From DASPPM01 sp052143835 (GTDB lineage: Bacteria; Pseudomonadota; Alphaproteobacteria; JACZXZ01), in the NCBI GenBank assembly GCA_052143835.1, contig JBKQRV010000112.1, positions 12,927-76,926 on the forward strand: a stretch of 64,000 bases of DNA, in the 5' to 3' direction. Each line of letters opens with the position of its first letter. Position 1 is the stretch's first letter. Position numbers and translations under genes: made by a program. Below are positions 25,650 to 35,227 of the stretch, in pieces. The notes under the pieces were generated by a model. It was not told the DNA's origin. It saw only the letters and a program-made list of their open reading frames with translations, and did no database searches.

Positions 25650-26672
25650 ATGCTCACGAGGATTTGGCGCTCCGCAGCGCTCGCGCTGTTCGCGCTCGCG
25701 GCCGTAGCAAGCACCCCGCGCGCGGCCCGCGCCGAGGCGAGCGAGATCCGTCTCGCCAAGCAGTTCTCCATGGGTTACGTGCAGCTCAACATTCTCGAGC
25801 ACCGGCACCTCATCGAGAAGCACGCCAAGGCGCTCGGTCTCGGCGACGTCAAGACGGTGTGGTCGACCTTCAGCGGCCCGGATGCCATGAACACCGCCCT
25901 CATCTCGGGCAACGTCGACGTGGTCTCGGGGGGCGTGCCGGGGCTGGTGACGCTGTGGGCCAAGACCAAGGGTACCCCGCAGGAGGCGCTGGGCGTCTCG
26001 GCCTTGAGCTCGCAACCCTTCCTCCTCAACACGCGCAATCCCAACATCAAGAGCGTGCGCGACTTCACTGACGCCGACCGCATCGCGGTTCCCGCGATCA
26101 AGGTCTCCGTGCAGGCGGTGACGCTCGAGATGGCGGCGGCCCAGGCCTTCGGCAAGGAGAACTACGCCAAGCTCGACCATTTGACGGTGTCGCTCTCCCC
26201 ACCCGATGCCACCATCGGGCTCCTCTCGGGTGGGGGCGCCTTCGACAGCGTCTTCAGCGTGCCGCCCTTCCAGAACCAGCAGCTCCAGGCCCCCGGCATC
26301 CACACCGTGCTCAACTCCTTCGACGTGCTCGGCGGCTCGAGCAGCTTCACCGTCGCCTGGACCTCGCGCAAGTTCCACGACGAGAACCCGAAGCTCTACC
26401 AGGCGCTCCTCGCCGCACTCGAGGAGGCGACGCAGATCCTGAATGCGGACAAGCGCGCGGGGGCGGCACTCTGGATCGAGGACTCGAAGTCGAAGCTTCC
26501 CCTCGACATGGTGGCCGGCATCATCGCCGGCCCGCAGGTCAAATGGACCATGACGCCGGAGAACACCATGAAGTTCGCGCGCTTCATGTACGAGGTCGGC
26601 ACCATCAAGGAGAAGCCGGCCTCGTGGAAGGATCTCTTCTTCCCCGAGATCGCGCAGTTGCCGGGAAGCTGA
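25650..26672 (+). CDS. NitT/TauT-family ABC transporter substrate-binding protein
   Basis: 340 residues with a signal peptide ending near AARAEA (residue 28). The mature part begins IRLAKQFSMGYVQLNI and fits the SsuA/TauA/ThiY-like type II binding fold. ATG 25650 follows GGGAGGAC, 19 bases after the aldolase stop. No permease or ATPase is adjacent, but an uncoupled TauC/TauB-type pair lies at 30016-31666 on the other strand. Candidate ligands are sulfonates, aromatic acids or pyrimidine-like compounds. Confidence 0.85.
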   Translation: MLTRIWRSAALALFALAAVASTPRAARAEASEIRLAKQFSMGYVQLNILEHRHLIEKHAKALGLGDVKTVWSTFSGPDAMNTALISGNVDVVSGGVPGLVTLWAKTKGTPQEALGVSALSSQPFLLNTRNPNIKSVRDFTDADRIAVPAIKVSVQAVTLEMAAAQAFGKENYAKLDHLTVSLSPPDATIGLLSGGGAFDSVFSVPPFQNQQLQAPGIHTVLNSFDVLGGSSSFTVAWTSRKFHDENPKLYQALLAALEEATQILNADKRAGAALWIEDSKSKLPLDMVAGIIAGPQVKWTMTPENTMKFARFMYEVGTIKEKPASWKDLFFPEIAQLPGS

Positions 26673-26686
26673 GCGCGGGAACGCCC

Positions 26687-27592
26687 GTGAGGCTCGTGAG
26701 CTTCCTGCCGCCGGGCTTGGGCGCCGCAGAGGGGGAGACGGCACTCGCGGCCGCGCGCCTTGGCGCGCTTGCCGGGGAGAGCGTCGTCGATCTCGCGGCG
26801 GCGAGCGGGACCATGCCGTCCTCGATGATCGCACTCCTCGCCCTCGGCCCCTCCGGCATCGCGCGGGCGCGCGAGGCCCTCGAGGCCGGCTTGCGCTCGC
26901 GCTCGCGGGGCGTGCGCCACGCGCTTGCCGCGGTCCGCGTCCTCGCCCCCGTGCCGCGGCCCGGCAAGATCCTCGGGGTCGGGCGCAACTACGGGGCGCA
27001 TGCGGCGGAGGGCGGGCTCGCCCGGCAGGAGAAGCCGCGCATCTTCGTCAAGCTCTCCACTTCCGTGATCGGCACGGGCACGCCGATCCGCAAGCCGCCG
27101 TCGGTCGCGAAGCTCGACTACGAGACGGAGCTCGCGGTCGTGATCGGCACGCCGGCCCGCGACATCGCCGAGCGAGATGCCCTCGCGCACGTCGCCGGCT
27201 ATACCATCCTCAACGACGTGAGTGCGCGCGAGCTGCAGTTCGACGTGAGCCCGCCGCAGACGAGCTTCGCCAAGAGCATGGACGGATTCTGCCCGATGGG
27301 TCCCGCGCTTGCCACCCCCGACGAGTTCGCCGACGCGGCCGACATCCCGCTCAGCTGCTTCGTCAACGGCGAGGAGGTGCAAAGCGCCTCCACGCGGGAC
27401 ATGATCTTCCCGGTGCCGGCGCTGATCGCCTACCTCTCCGCCTATGTAACGCTTGAGCCCGGCGACGTGATCGCGACGGGCACGCCCGCGGGCGTGGGCG
27501 CCTTCCGCAAGCCGCCGCGCTACCTCGAGCCCGGCGACGTCGTGCGCATGGAAATCCCCGGTATCGGCGTGCTCGAGAATCCGATCGTGTAG
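26687..27592 (+). CDS. Fumarylacetoacetate hydrolase family protein
   Basis: 301 residues. The C-terminal FAH core is clear: PGKILGVGRNYGAHAAE, DYETELAVVIG (metal-binding Glu), GYTILNDVSAREL, KSMDGFCPMGP and GDVIATGTPAGVG. Members hydrolyse or decarboxylate oxoacids in aromatic catabolism, for example 2-hydroxyhepta-2,4-diene-1,7-dioate isomerase or 5-oxo acid hydrolase. GTG 26687, 14 bases after the binding-protein gene, is the best start. Co-transcribed with the aldolase and binding protein. Confidence 0.87.
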   Translation: MRLVSFLPPGLGAAEGETALAAARLGALAGESVVDLAAASGTMPSSMIALLALGPSGIARAREALEAGLRSRSRGVRHALAAVRVLAPVPRPGKILGVGRNYGAHAAEGGLARQEKPRIFVKLSTSVIGTGTPIRKPPSVAKLDYETELAVVIGTPARDIAERDALAHVAGYTILNDVSARELQFDVSPPQTSFAKSMDGFCPMGPALATPDEFADAADIPLSCFVNGEEVQSASTRDMIFPVPALIAYLSAYVTLEPGDVIATGTPAGVGAFRKPPRYLEPGDVVRMEIPGIGVLENPIV

Positions 27593-27603
27593 ACGAAAGA
27601 GGC

Positions 27604-27764
27604 TTCACCCCGGAGACACTAAGGACACGGAGAAGCCATCTGGATCGCTTCGCCTTCGGCTCGCGATGACGGGTTGAGTTCGTCATTGCGAGGAGGCGAA
27701 GCCGACGAAGCAATCTAGAGGAAAGTTATTCTCCGTGTCCTCCGTGCCTCCGTGGTGAAAATCT
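27604..27764. repeat. Intergenic repeat with inverted CACGGAG boxes and GTCATTGCGAG core
   Basis: Between two convergent genes. Outer blocks are CCGGAGACACTAAGGACACGG-like (27611 on) and the inverse complement with CTCCGTGTCCTCCGTGCCTC (27731 on). The inner part holds GGATCGCTTCGCCTTCGGC..GCGATGAC followed by GTCATTGCGAGGAGGCGAAG, a back-to-back version of the palindrome seen in the dispersed element. No gene is seen here. Confidence 0.65.
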
Positions 27765-27768
27765 TTCC

Positions 27769-28674
27769 TTAGCTTGGCAGGGACACGCGTGCGGGGTTCG
27801 CGGCGGCGAAGCGCGCCGGGTCGCCGAGCACCTGGGTGCGCCACATCAGGCGGTGCTCGTCGGCCGCGTAGCCGCCCGTCGCCATATGGATGGTCGCGAT
27901 GTTGTCCCACATGAGGACGTCGCCGACCCGCCATTTGTGGCGGTACCGGAACTCGGCTCTGGTCTGGAACTCGAAGAGGAAGTCGAGGAGCTCCCGGCTC
28001 TCGCGCGCCGGCAGGCCCACGATCTCGACGGTATAGCCGGGATCGGCGTAGAGGTGCTTCCGCCCCGTGAAGGGATGGCGCACCACCATGGGATGGCGGA
28101 CGGGTGGCTTGGAGGCCTTCTGCTCCTCGCTCAGCGGCGGCCGCGGCGAGCCCTTCTCGCGGATCATGTAGTCGTAGAACTTCGAGAAATGGTGCACGGC
28201 CTCGAGGTCTGCCAGACGCGCCTTTAGCGCCGGATCGAGAGCGTCATAGGCGGCGGCGGTGGCGGCGAAGAGCGTGTCGCCGAGTGGTGTGCCGTCGCGC
28301 ATCGGCACCTCGAGGGCATAGAGGATCGAGGCGCGCGCCGGGGTCGCGTTGTACGACATGTCGGCATGCCAGCCTTGCCCCGCATCGGGCGAGCCGAGCG
28401 GCGTGCCGTCGGGCTTGCGCTTGTTCGAGAGGATGTTGACGTATGGGAACTCGGGGTGGTGGAAGGAGCTCGCGACGTTGAGCTCGAGCGCCCCGAAGCG
28501 GCGGCTGAAGTCGATGAGCTCGCGCTCGTCGAGACGCTGGTCCGAGATGGCGACGACGGCGTAGCGGTGGAAGGCGCCTTCGAGTGCCGCGAAGGCGGCC
28601 TCGTCGAGGCCGCCCGCGAGCTCGAGCCCGTCGATGCGCGCGCCGAGATGCTTGCCGAGCGGCGTTACCTTCAT
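27769..28674 (-). CDS. TauD/TfdA-family Fe(II)/2-oxoglutarate dioxygenase
   Basis: 301 residues. Iron ligands His103 and Asp105 in GWHADMSY, distal His in NIATIHMATGG, and the 2-oxoglutarate-binding Arg in LMWRTQ near the C-terminus. ATG 28674 has GGGAGG upstream. The family oxidises taurine, 2,4-D and similar acids. Nearby NitT/TauT binding protein and TauBC-like transporter genes suggest import and oxidation of an organosulfonate or aromatic acid, which is inference. Confidence 0.9.
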   Translation of the reverse strand: MKVTPLGKHLGARIDGLELAGGLDEAAFAALEGAFHRYAVVAISDQRLDERELIDFSRRFGALELNVASSFHHPEFPYVNILSNKRKPDGTPLGSPDAGQGWHADMSYNATPARASILYALEVPMRDGTPLGDTLFAATAAAYDALDPALKARLADLEAVHHFSKFYDYMIREKGSPRPPLSEEQKASKPPVRHPMVVRHPFTGRKHLYADPGYTVEIVGLPARESRELLDFLFEFQTRAEFRYRHKWRVGDVLMWDNIATIHMATGGYAADEHRLMWRTQVLGDPARFAAANPARVSLPS

Positions 28675-28806
28675 GCGCCCGCCTCCCCCGCCGTCCCGTC
28701 TCACTATACGCCCGCCGCCCGGCTGATGCGAAGCAGGCAAGCTGGGTGCGAGCGAGCCGGCGCATCAGCGATGAAGCGCTTGAGTCGGCCAAGCCCGCGA
28801 CCGTGC

Positions 28807-28845
28807 TTGACACTTGTGCTACAAATCTATATTTATTGTAGCACA
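28807..28845 (+). promoter_or_regulatory. Promoter and operator of the PIN toxin-antitoxin operon
   Basis: TTGACA at 28807-28812 is a perfect -35 box; TATATT at 28828-28833 is a good -10 (15-base spacer). TGTGCTACAA (28815-28824) and TTGTAGCACA (28836-28845) form a perfect 10-base inverted repeat whose 11-base spacer contains the -10. Binding there would block polymerase, as expected for antitoxin autoregulation. Confidence 0.75.
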
Positions 28846-28862
28846 TCTGACGGAGAACCGCG

Positions 28863-29213
28863 ATGGCTCGCGCAAAAGAGAAGGCTGCAACGGAGCGTGG
28901 GCGTGCCGGCGCAAAGGCGGCTCTAGCCGAGGTAGTGCGCCATGCCGGCCGCGCTGGCACCGCACCCGATCGCCTCAAATACAGCATCGTCTTTGCGAGG
29001 AACGCCGGCCTGCTCGAGGGAGGGAAGAGCGTGGTCGTGCGGGGGCGGATGCCGCCCGCGCTGGTCAAGCTGGCAAAGGCGAAGACCGGCATCTCCTCGG
29101 ATACCGAGCTCCTGACCGCGGCACTCGCCAATCTCGTGGCGGCGGACGATTACGCCGATTGGCTGATCGCGCACCGGGGCTCGATCGCGGCGGAACTCGA
29201 TCTTGACGTTTGA
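28863..29213 (+). CDS. Putative antitoxin of a PIN-domain toxin
   Basis: 116 residues, basic N-terminus (Lys/Arg/Ala-rich, about 1-35), then SVVVRGRMPPALVKLAKAKTG resembling a ribbon-helix-helix strand-helix, and an acidic hydrophobic C-terminal helix. The ribosome-binding site is GGAG. Overlaps the next gene by 11 bases. Function is inferred from position before a PIN-domain gene and from the operator in front; the family itself was not recognised. Confidence 0.7.
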   Translation: MARAKEKAATERGRAGAKAALAEVVRHAGRAGTAPDRLKYSIVFARNAGLLEGGKSVVVRGRMPPALVKLAKAKTGISSDTELLTAALANLVAADDYADWLIAHRGSIAAELDLDV

Positions 29214-29769
29214 TCTCGGCCTCGCGCTGCGCCGGCTCAAGCCGCACAAACATCTCGACCAGCTAGTTGCAAGGCGCCGGGAGACCCTGCCCTTCGTCGA
29301 TCTGTCGCGGTCGCTGCCGAAGGATCTTCTGCTCGACAGCACGGTCTATATCGATGAGCTGCAAGGCCGCTTGCCGGCCGATGTCGAGACGCTTCTGAGC
29401 GCGGCGACGCTCTGGCATTCCCCCGTGACCGCCGCCGAGCTCGCCGTCGCGGCAGGGCATCTCGATCCGAGAGACGCAAGGACCCAAAGGGCGGTCGAGA
29501 CGATCGTAGGGTCGCTCGCGCGGCGCCCGTCCCATCGCACGCTCTCGCCCGATTCGCAAACCTGGATCGAGGCCGCTCTTGCAGCCAGCATTCTTGCCCG
29601 GCTGAAAAATTACGCGCGCGCCGGTCGCAGCCGCGCGCTCAACGACGCCCTGCTCCTCTTCACGGCATACAGGCACGGCTGTACCGTGCTTACCCGGAAC
29701 GTCGCCGATTTCGATTTTCTCTTGCAGATCGCACCCGGCGCGCGCGTCCTTTTCTACCTCATTCCGTAA
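29203..29769 (+). CDS. PIN-domain toxin-like ribonuclease
   Basis: 188 residues with a VapC-like layout: Asp45 in LLLDSTVYI, Glu52, then NDALLLFTAYRHGCTVLTRNVADF with the further acidic residues. PIN toxins cut tRNA or rRNA. Starts at TTG 29203 overlapping the antitoxin gene, a coupled arrangement. An N-terminal stretch of about 40 residues precedes the PIN core, longer than typical VapC (about 130-140 residues). Confidence 0.78.
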   Translation: MTFDLGLALRRLKPHKHLDQLVARRRETLPFVDLSRSLPKDLLLDSTVYIDELQGRLPADVETLLSAATLWHSPVTAAELAVAAGHLDPRDARTQRAVETIVGSLARRPSHRTLSPDSQTWIEAALAASILARLKNYARAGRSRALNDALLLFTAYRHGCTVLTRNVADFDFLLQIAPGARVLFYLIP

Positions 29770-29833
29770 GGGGGCCGAGGTGCGGAGACAGTGCGCCTCC
29801 CCGATGACCAGGCGACATTCATTTTGGCGGCTC

Positions 29834-29992
29834 GTCATTCCGGACAAGCAAATCATCGCACATGCGATGATTTGCGCGATCCGGAATCCATGCCTGGGAC
29901 GGCGCGAGCGGGAGGCATGGATTCCGGATAGCAAGGCTCGCAACCGGGAAAAGCTCCGCTTTTCCCGGGCTCGCCTAAGCTTCCGGAATGAC
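29834..29992. repeat. Nested palindromic element with four stems
   Basis: Outer arms GTCATTCCGG (29834-29843) and CCGGAATGAC (29983-29992). Inside are a 13-base stem with a 2-base loop at 29848-29875, a second 13-base pair GGAATCCATGCCT/AGGCATGGATTCC (29883-29895, 29913-29925), and an 11-base stem CCGGGAAAAGC/GCTTTTCCCGG (29944-29968). Occupies the gap between the toxin gene and the convergent permease gene. Confidence 0.8.
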
Positions 29993-30015
29993 GATGAACT
30001 GAATGTTGATTACGC

Positions 30016-30877
30016 CTAATGCTGCATGCCCCATTTGCGCACGGTCGCCGCCTCGAGGTTGCGGAAGATGCCGTTCTCGACGATGAGTCCGATGATGATG
30101 ACGCTCGCCAGCCCGGCGAAGACGGCGGGGATGTCGAGATCGTTCTTGCGCTCGAAGATGAACCAGCCGAGCCCGCCCGAGCCCGAGGTGACGCCGAAGA
30201 TGAGCTCGGCGGCGATGAGGGTGCGCCAGGCGAAGGCCCAGCCGATCTTGAGGCCCGCGAGGATGCTCGGGAAGGCGGCGGGGACGAGGATGCGAGCGAC
30301 GTAGCGCGGGCCCTTCAAGCCGTAGTTGCGGCCCACCATGCGCAGCGTGGTCGAGACGGCGGTGAAGCCCGCGTGGGTGTTGAGCGCCACCGGCCACAGC
30401 ACGGAATGGATGAGGACGAAGACGGTGCTGCCGTTGCCGAGGCCGAACCAGAGGAGCGCGATCGGCAGAAGGGCGATCGAGGGCAGCGGATTGAACATCG
30501 CGGTGAGCGTCTCGAGCAGATCGCTGCCGATACGCGAGCTCACGGCAAAGGCGCTCAGCAGCATGGCGAGCGCCAGGCCCGCTGCATAGCCCATGAGCAG
30601 GACCTTGAGCGAGAGTGCTGCGCGCGCGAGCAAGCCGCCCGAGAGGATGGCTTGGAAAAGCGCCTTGGCGGTAGCCGTGAAGCTCGGCAGCAGGAGCGGG
30701 TTGTCGAGCGAGGCGGCATAAATCTGCCAGACCGCGCAGAGGAGTGCCAAGATGGCGAGCTTGCGCGCGAAGGCGCTGCCATAGAGGCGCTCGGCGAGCG
30801 TGAGCGGCTTCTCGATCACGGCGGCCATCGGCTGATCGCTGCCCGGCGTGACGAACTCCGGACGAGAGGGCTCGACA

Positions 30878-30885
<8 letters not shown>
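30016..30885 (-). CDS. ABC transporter permease, TauC/SsuC type
   Basis: 289 residues, about six membrane segments, with the EAA-type cytoplasmic loop around TLRMVGRNYGLKGPRY...LVPAAFPSILAGLKIGWAFAW. Start ATG 30885 overlaps the end of the ATPase gene by eight bases. Second gene of a two-gene operon. No binding-protein gene is adjacent; the one at 25650 is a candidate partner. Confidence 0.9.
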
Positions 30886-31666
<781 letters not shown>

Positions 31667-31939
31667 CGCGTTTGCTCCTCGTAAGGAAAGACAAATCCCG
31701 CGGCCTGGCGAGCGCGGCGATCGCGCGCCTGTGCTGGCTCCGGGCCTCGACTATAGGGCAAGGCTCGCGCGCGATACCACCTTCGGCCGCCGCGTCGAAC
31801 GGGGCCGAGGGTCGTCTTGACGCTCGCGGGGCGGCCATGCGACGGTTGTCGCAAAGGGCGCACCAATTTCCGGTAACGGCTTGGTCTAGCGGAGATTTTC
31901 CGCGTGGCGCCGGGATTGCGGAGGAGGCAGAGGCGAGGC

Positions 31940-34051
31940 ATGGATCGTGCTCGGAAAGCGGCCAAGGGCGCGCGGGCGGCACCCCGCGCCAAAGGACGCA
32001 GGCGCCAAGCCACGCCGTCCTCCCCGGCGCCGGTCAAGGCCAAGCGCGCCAAGCGGCAGCCCGGTGCGGGGGCCGCAAAAACGTCGCCGCCGCGCGCTCA
32101 AAAGACGCGCGCGCGCAAGGCCTCGCCGCCATCTGCTGCAAAGCCTCGAGGCGCGCGCGTCGGCAGCGAGGAGCGCTACCGTCTCGCGGCGGCGGCGGCG
32201 GCACCGATCCTTCTGCTCGCGCCGAACCTGGTGGTGCTCGAGTTCAATCGCGAGGCCGAGCGGCTCTATGGGCTCTCCCGCGACGATGTGATCGGCAAGG
32301 ACTACTTCCGTACGCTCGACCGCGACGGGCGCGGTGGACTCAGCCGTGCCGATCTGAGCGAGGCGCTCAAGGCGCGCACGGTGCGCGGGATCGAGGGGCG
32401 CGTGCGCCGGCCCGACGGGACGGAGCGCGTGCTGCTGTGGAACGCGACGCGCGTCAACGATCCGGCCGGCCGGGCGCTCGGCGTGATCGCCGTGGCCCAG
32501 GACATCACCGAGCGGCAAAGTGCGGAGGAGGCGCTCAGGGAGCGCGAGGCGCGCCTGCGCTCGATCATCGAGACGGCACCCGACGCCATCATCACGATCG
32601 ACGAGCGCGGCATCGTGCAATCCTTCAGCGCCGCCGCCGAGAAGCTTTTCGGCTACGCGGCCGGCGAGGTGATCGGGCGGAACGTCAAGATGCTCATGCC
32701 CTCTCCCCACCATGAGAACCACGACGCCTACCTTGCGCGCTACCTCCGCACCGGAGAGAAGCGCATCATCGGCATCGGCCGCGAGGTCGAGGCCCGGCGC
32801 AAGGACGGCACCATTTTCCCGATGGAGCTCGCGGTCGGCGAGGTCAAGCTCGGCGCGACGCATATCTTCACCGGCTTCATCCGCGACTTGAGCGCGCGCG
32901 CCAGGCTCGAGCAGGAGCTGCGTCAGGCGCAGAAGATGGAGGCGATCGGCCAGCTCACCGGCGGCGTCGCCCACGACTTCAACAATCTGATCACCGTGAT
33001 CACCGGCAATCTCGAGATGCTCGAGCATCGGCTGGATCGGGCCGAGGACCGCGAGATCCTCGGCGAGGTGCGCGAGGCCGCCGAGCTCGGCGCCAAGCTC
33101 GCGAGCCGCCTTCTCGCCTTCGGGCGGCGCCAGCCGCTCAATCCGAGGCCGATCGACTTGAGCGCGCACGCCGCCGGCATCAGCGAGCTCCTGCGCCGCA
33201 GCCTCGGCGAGATGATTCGCATCGAGACCCGGCTCGCCCCCGATCTGCCCCCGACCTTGGCCGATCCGGGGCAAGTGGAGAACGTGCTGCTCAACCTCGC
33301 GATCAACGCCCGCGACGCCATGCCGGAGGGCGGCCGGCTCATCATCCAGACGGAGCCGGCCGAGATCGACGCGGACTATGCGGCACTCGAGCTCGGTCTG
33401 AGGCCGGGCCCTTACGTCTTGCTCGCCGTCACGGACACCGGCCACGGCATGGCGCCGGAGGTGCTCGAGCGCGCCTTCGAGCCGTTCTTCACCACCAAGG
33501 GGGCGGGGATCGGCAGCGGGCTCGGCCTCAGCATGGTCTACGGCTTCGTCAAGCAGTCGGGCGGCCACGTCCGCCTCTACAGCGAGCCCGGCAGGGGGAC
33601 GACCGTGCGCATCTATCTCCCCGCGAGCGGCGAAGGTGCTGCCCACCGGGAAGCGAGGGCGCCTCACGGCGTGGGGCGGGCGCCCGCGGGCGAGATCGTG
33701 CTCGTGGTCGAGGACGACGATCGCGTGCGGCGGACCTCGGTCAAGCGGCTCAAGGAGCTCGGCTACGAGGTGCTCGATGTCGCAAGCGGAAAAGCGGCCC
33801 TCGAGACGATCGAGCGGGGCGAGGCGATCGACCTCCTCTTCACCGACGTGGTGATGCCGGGGGGCATGACCGGGATCGATCTTGCCCGCGCGGCACGCGC
33901 GCTCAGACCAGAGCTCAAGATCCTCTTCACCTCCGGCTATGCCGATCCCGCGGTCGTCGAGGACGGCATGCCGGCCAACGCCCTCTGGCTCGGCAAGCCC
34001 TACAGCAACGCCGACCTCGCCGCGCGGCTCAGGGAGCTGCTCGAGAGCTAA
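31940..34051 (+). CDS. Hybrid histidine kinase with FixL-type heme PAS domain
   Basis: 703 residues. A Lys/Arg/Ala/Pro-rich tail (about 1-75) is followed by PAS1 (about 80-190), PAS2 (about 205-320), HisKA with His345 in GGVAHDFNN, an HATPase domain (NLAINARDAM, DTGHGM, GSGLGL) and a receiver (about 585-700) with phospho-acceptor Asp636. In PAS2 the residues His261, Arg267 and Arg281 match FixL His200, Arg206 and Arg220 with the same spacing (6 and 20), in HDAYLARY and IIGIGR contexts, so heme-based oxygen sensing is strongly suggested. No membrane segment. ATG 31940 with GAGGCGAGG. A FixK-like gene lies downstream. Confidence 0.9.
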   Translation: MDRARKAAKGARAAPRAKGRRRQATPSSPAPVKAKRAKRQPGAGAAKTSPPRAQKTRARKASPPSAAKPRGARVGSEERYRLAAAAAAPILLLAPNLVVLEFNREAERLYGLSRDDVIGKDYFRTLDRDGRGGLSRADLSEALKARTVRGIEGRVRRPDGTERVLLWNATRVNDPAGRALGVIAVAQDITERQSAEEALREREARLRSIIETAPDAIITIDERGIVQSFSAAAEKLFGYAAGEVIGRNVKMLMPSPHHENHDAYLARYLRTGEKRIIGIGREVEARRKDGTIFPMELAVGEVKLGATHIFTGFIRDLSARARLEQELRQAQKMEAIGQLTGGVAHDFNNLITVITGNLEMLEHRLDRAEDREILGEVREAAELGAKLASRLLAFGRRQPLNPRPIDLSAHAAGISELLRRSLGEMIRIETRLAPDLPPTLADPGQVENVLLNLAINARDAMPEGGRLIIQTEPAEIDADYAALELGLRPGPYVLLAVTDTGHGMAPEVLERAFEPFFTTKGAGIGSGLGLSMVYGFVKQSGGHVRLYSEPGRGTTVRIYLPASGEGAAHREARAPHGVGRAPAGEIVLVVEDDDRVRRTSVKRLKELGYEVLDVASGKAALETIERGEAIDLLFTDVVMPGGMTGIDLARAARALRPELKILFTSGYADPAVVEDGMPANALWLGKPYSNADLAARLRELLES

Positions 34052-34108
34052 GGCGCCACCGCCGGCGGCGCGAAGATGTGTGCACCCCTAGTGCCCCTAT
34101 TCGCAAGT

Positions 34109-34269
34109 TCGTCTCACCTGGAGAAAACCGTCATTGCGAGCGCAGCGAACCCCGGCGTACGCCGGGGCAGGGCGCTGGGTGCGATACCCGCTCTGGATTG
34201 CTTCGGCGCCTTTCGGGCGCCTCGCAATGACGAGTGTTTTCCTGATGGCGTGAATTTCAGAACCAGGAC
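34109..34269. repeat. Dispersed palindromic element, copy C (inverted)
   Basis: About 160 bases, reverse-complement relative to copies A and B. Inner terminal repeats GTCATTGCGAG (34130-34140) and CTCGCAATGAC (34221-34231), and the central CCCCGGCGTACGCCGGGG stem (34150-34167). Lies between the hybrid kinase gene and the convergent response regulator gene. Confidence 0.85.
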
Positions 34270-34294
34270 ACTGGTGCGAAAGTCGGCGCTCTGC

Positions 34295-35032
34295 TCACCG
34301 CGCGGTGACCGCGGCGGCGAAGACGTAGCCGGCACCGCGCACCGTCTTGATCAGCTCCGGCTTGGCGGGGTCGCGCTCGATCTTGCGGCGCAGCCGCGCC
34401 ACCTGGGTGTCGATGCTGCGGTCGAAGGCCGACCAGCCGCGCCCCTTGACGAGATCGAGAAGCTGGTCGCGCGTCAGCACCCTGTTGGCATTGCGCGCGA
34501 AGACGCGCAGGAGCTCGAACTCGCCCGTGGTGAGCGGCACGCGCTCACCCGAGGGCGGATTGAGCTCCCGTCGCGTGAGGTCGAGCTCCCAGCCGAGGAA
34601 GCCCAGGATTTCACCGGAGGCCGGGGACGGCGGCTTGTCCTCCTCGGAGGGCCGCGCCGGTGCGCGCGTGCGGCGCAGCACGCTGCGGATGCGCGCCAGC
34701 ACCTCGCGCAGGTGGAAGGGCTTGGTCAAGTAGTCGTCGGCACCGGCTTCGAGACCCACGACCCGGTCGATGAGGTCGCCCTTGCCGGTCAGGATGATGA
34801 TGGGGACGGAGCTGTGCCGTCGGATGTCGCGCGCGAGCGAGAGCCCGTCCTCGCCCGGCATCACCAGGTCGAGGAGCACGAGATCGACCTCGGCCTCCTT
34901 GAGCGCCGCCCTGAGCGCCGTCCCGTCCGCCGCCTCGCTGACCCGGAAGCCCTCCGCCTCGAGGTAACGGCGCAGCATGCTGCGAATGCCCTTGTCGTCG
35001 TCGACGACCAGGATATGAGGCTTTTCGCTCAT
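34295..35032 (-). CDS. OmpR-family response regulator
   Basis: 245 residues: receiver domain with acidic pair in VVDDD, phospho-acceptor Asp55 in VLLDLVMPG and Lys in LTKPF, then a winged-helix domain ending RTVRGAGYVFA, the OmpR/RstA type. ATG 35032 begins MSEKPHILVV. The cognate kinase is unknown; the nearby kinase has its own receiver. Divergent from the FixK-like gene, with tandem direct repeats in between that fit OmpR-type binding. Confidence 0.92.
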   Translation of the reverse strand: MSEKPHILVVDDDKGIRSMLRRYLEAEGFRVSEAADGTALRAALKEAEVDLVLLDLVMPGEDGLSLARDIRRHSSVPIIILTGKGDLIDRVVGLEAGADDYLTKPFHLREVLARIRSVLRRTRAPARPSEEDKPPSPASGEILGFLGWELDLTRRELNPPSGERVPLTTGEFELLRVFARNANRVLTRDQLLDLVKGRGWSAFDRSIDTQVARLRRKIERDPAKPELIKTVRGAGYVFAAAVTAR

Positions 35033-35097
35033 TCCGCCCCGTCGCCCGGCGGCTCATCGGGAATCGCCGGCGCCGCCCCTTCTGGCACAGTTCTGCT

Positions 35098-35115
35098 GTC
35101 ACAATCCGTCACAAT
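35098..35115. promoter_or_regulatory. Tandem 10-base direct repeats, probable regulator binding site
   Basis: GTCACAAT occurs at 35098-35105 and 35108-35115, a period of one DNA turn, between the divergent OmpR-type regulator and FixK-like genes. OmpR/PhoB-type regulators bind such direct repeats as dimers. A single TTGAT half-site (35126-35130) lies nearby but lacks the ATCAA partner. Confidence 0.5.
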
Positions 35116-35227
35116 TCGCCATCCATTGATACCAAAAAACGCCCGATCTGACATCAGGGCGTGACCTTCGCCCGTTAAGTCTCGTTGCGCCAGACAGCCG
35201 GGGACAGGGACGAGAGGAGAGATCGCC

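Noticed and set aside
35120..35140. FNR/FixK box (TTGAT-N4-ATCAA) upstream of the FixK-like gene
   Set aside because: Only the TTGAT half is present; the other half is A-rich and does not fit.
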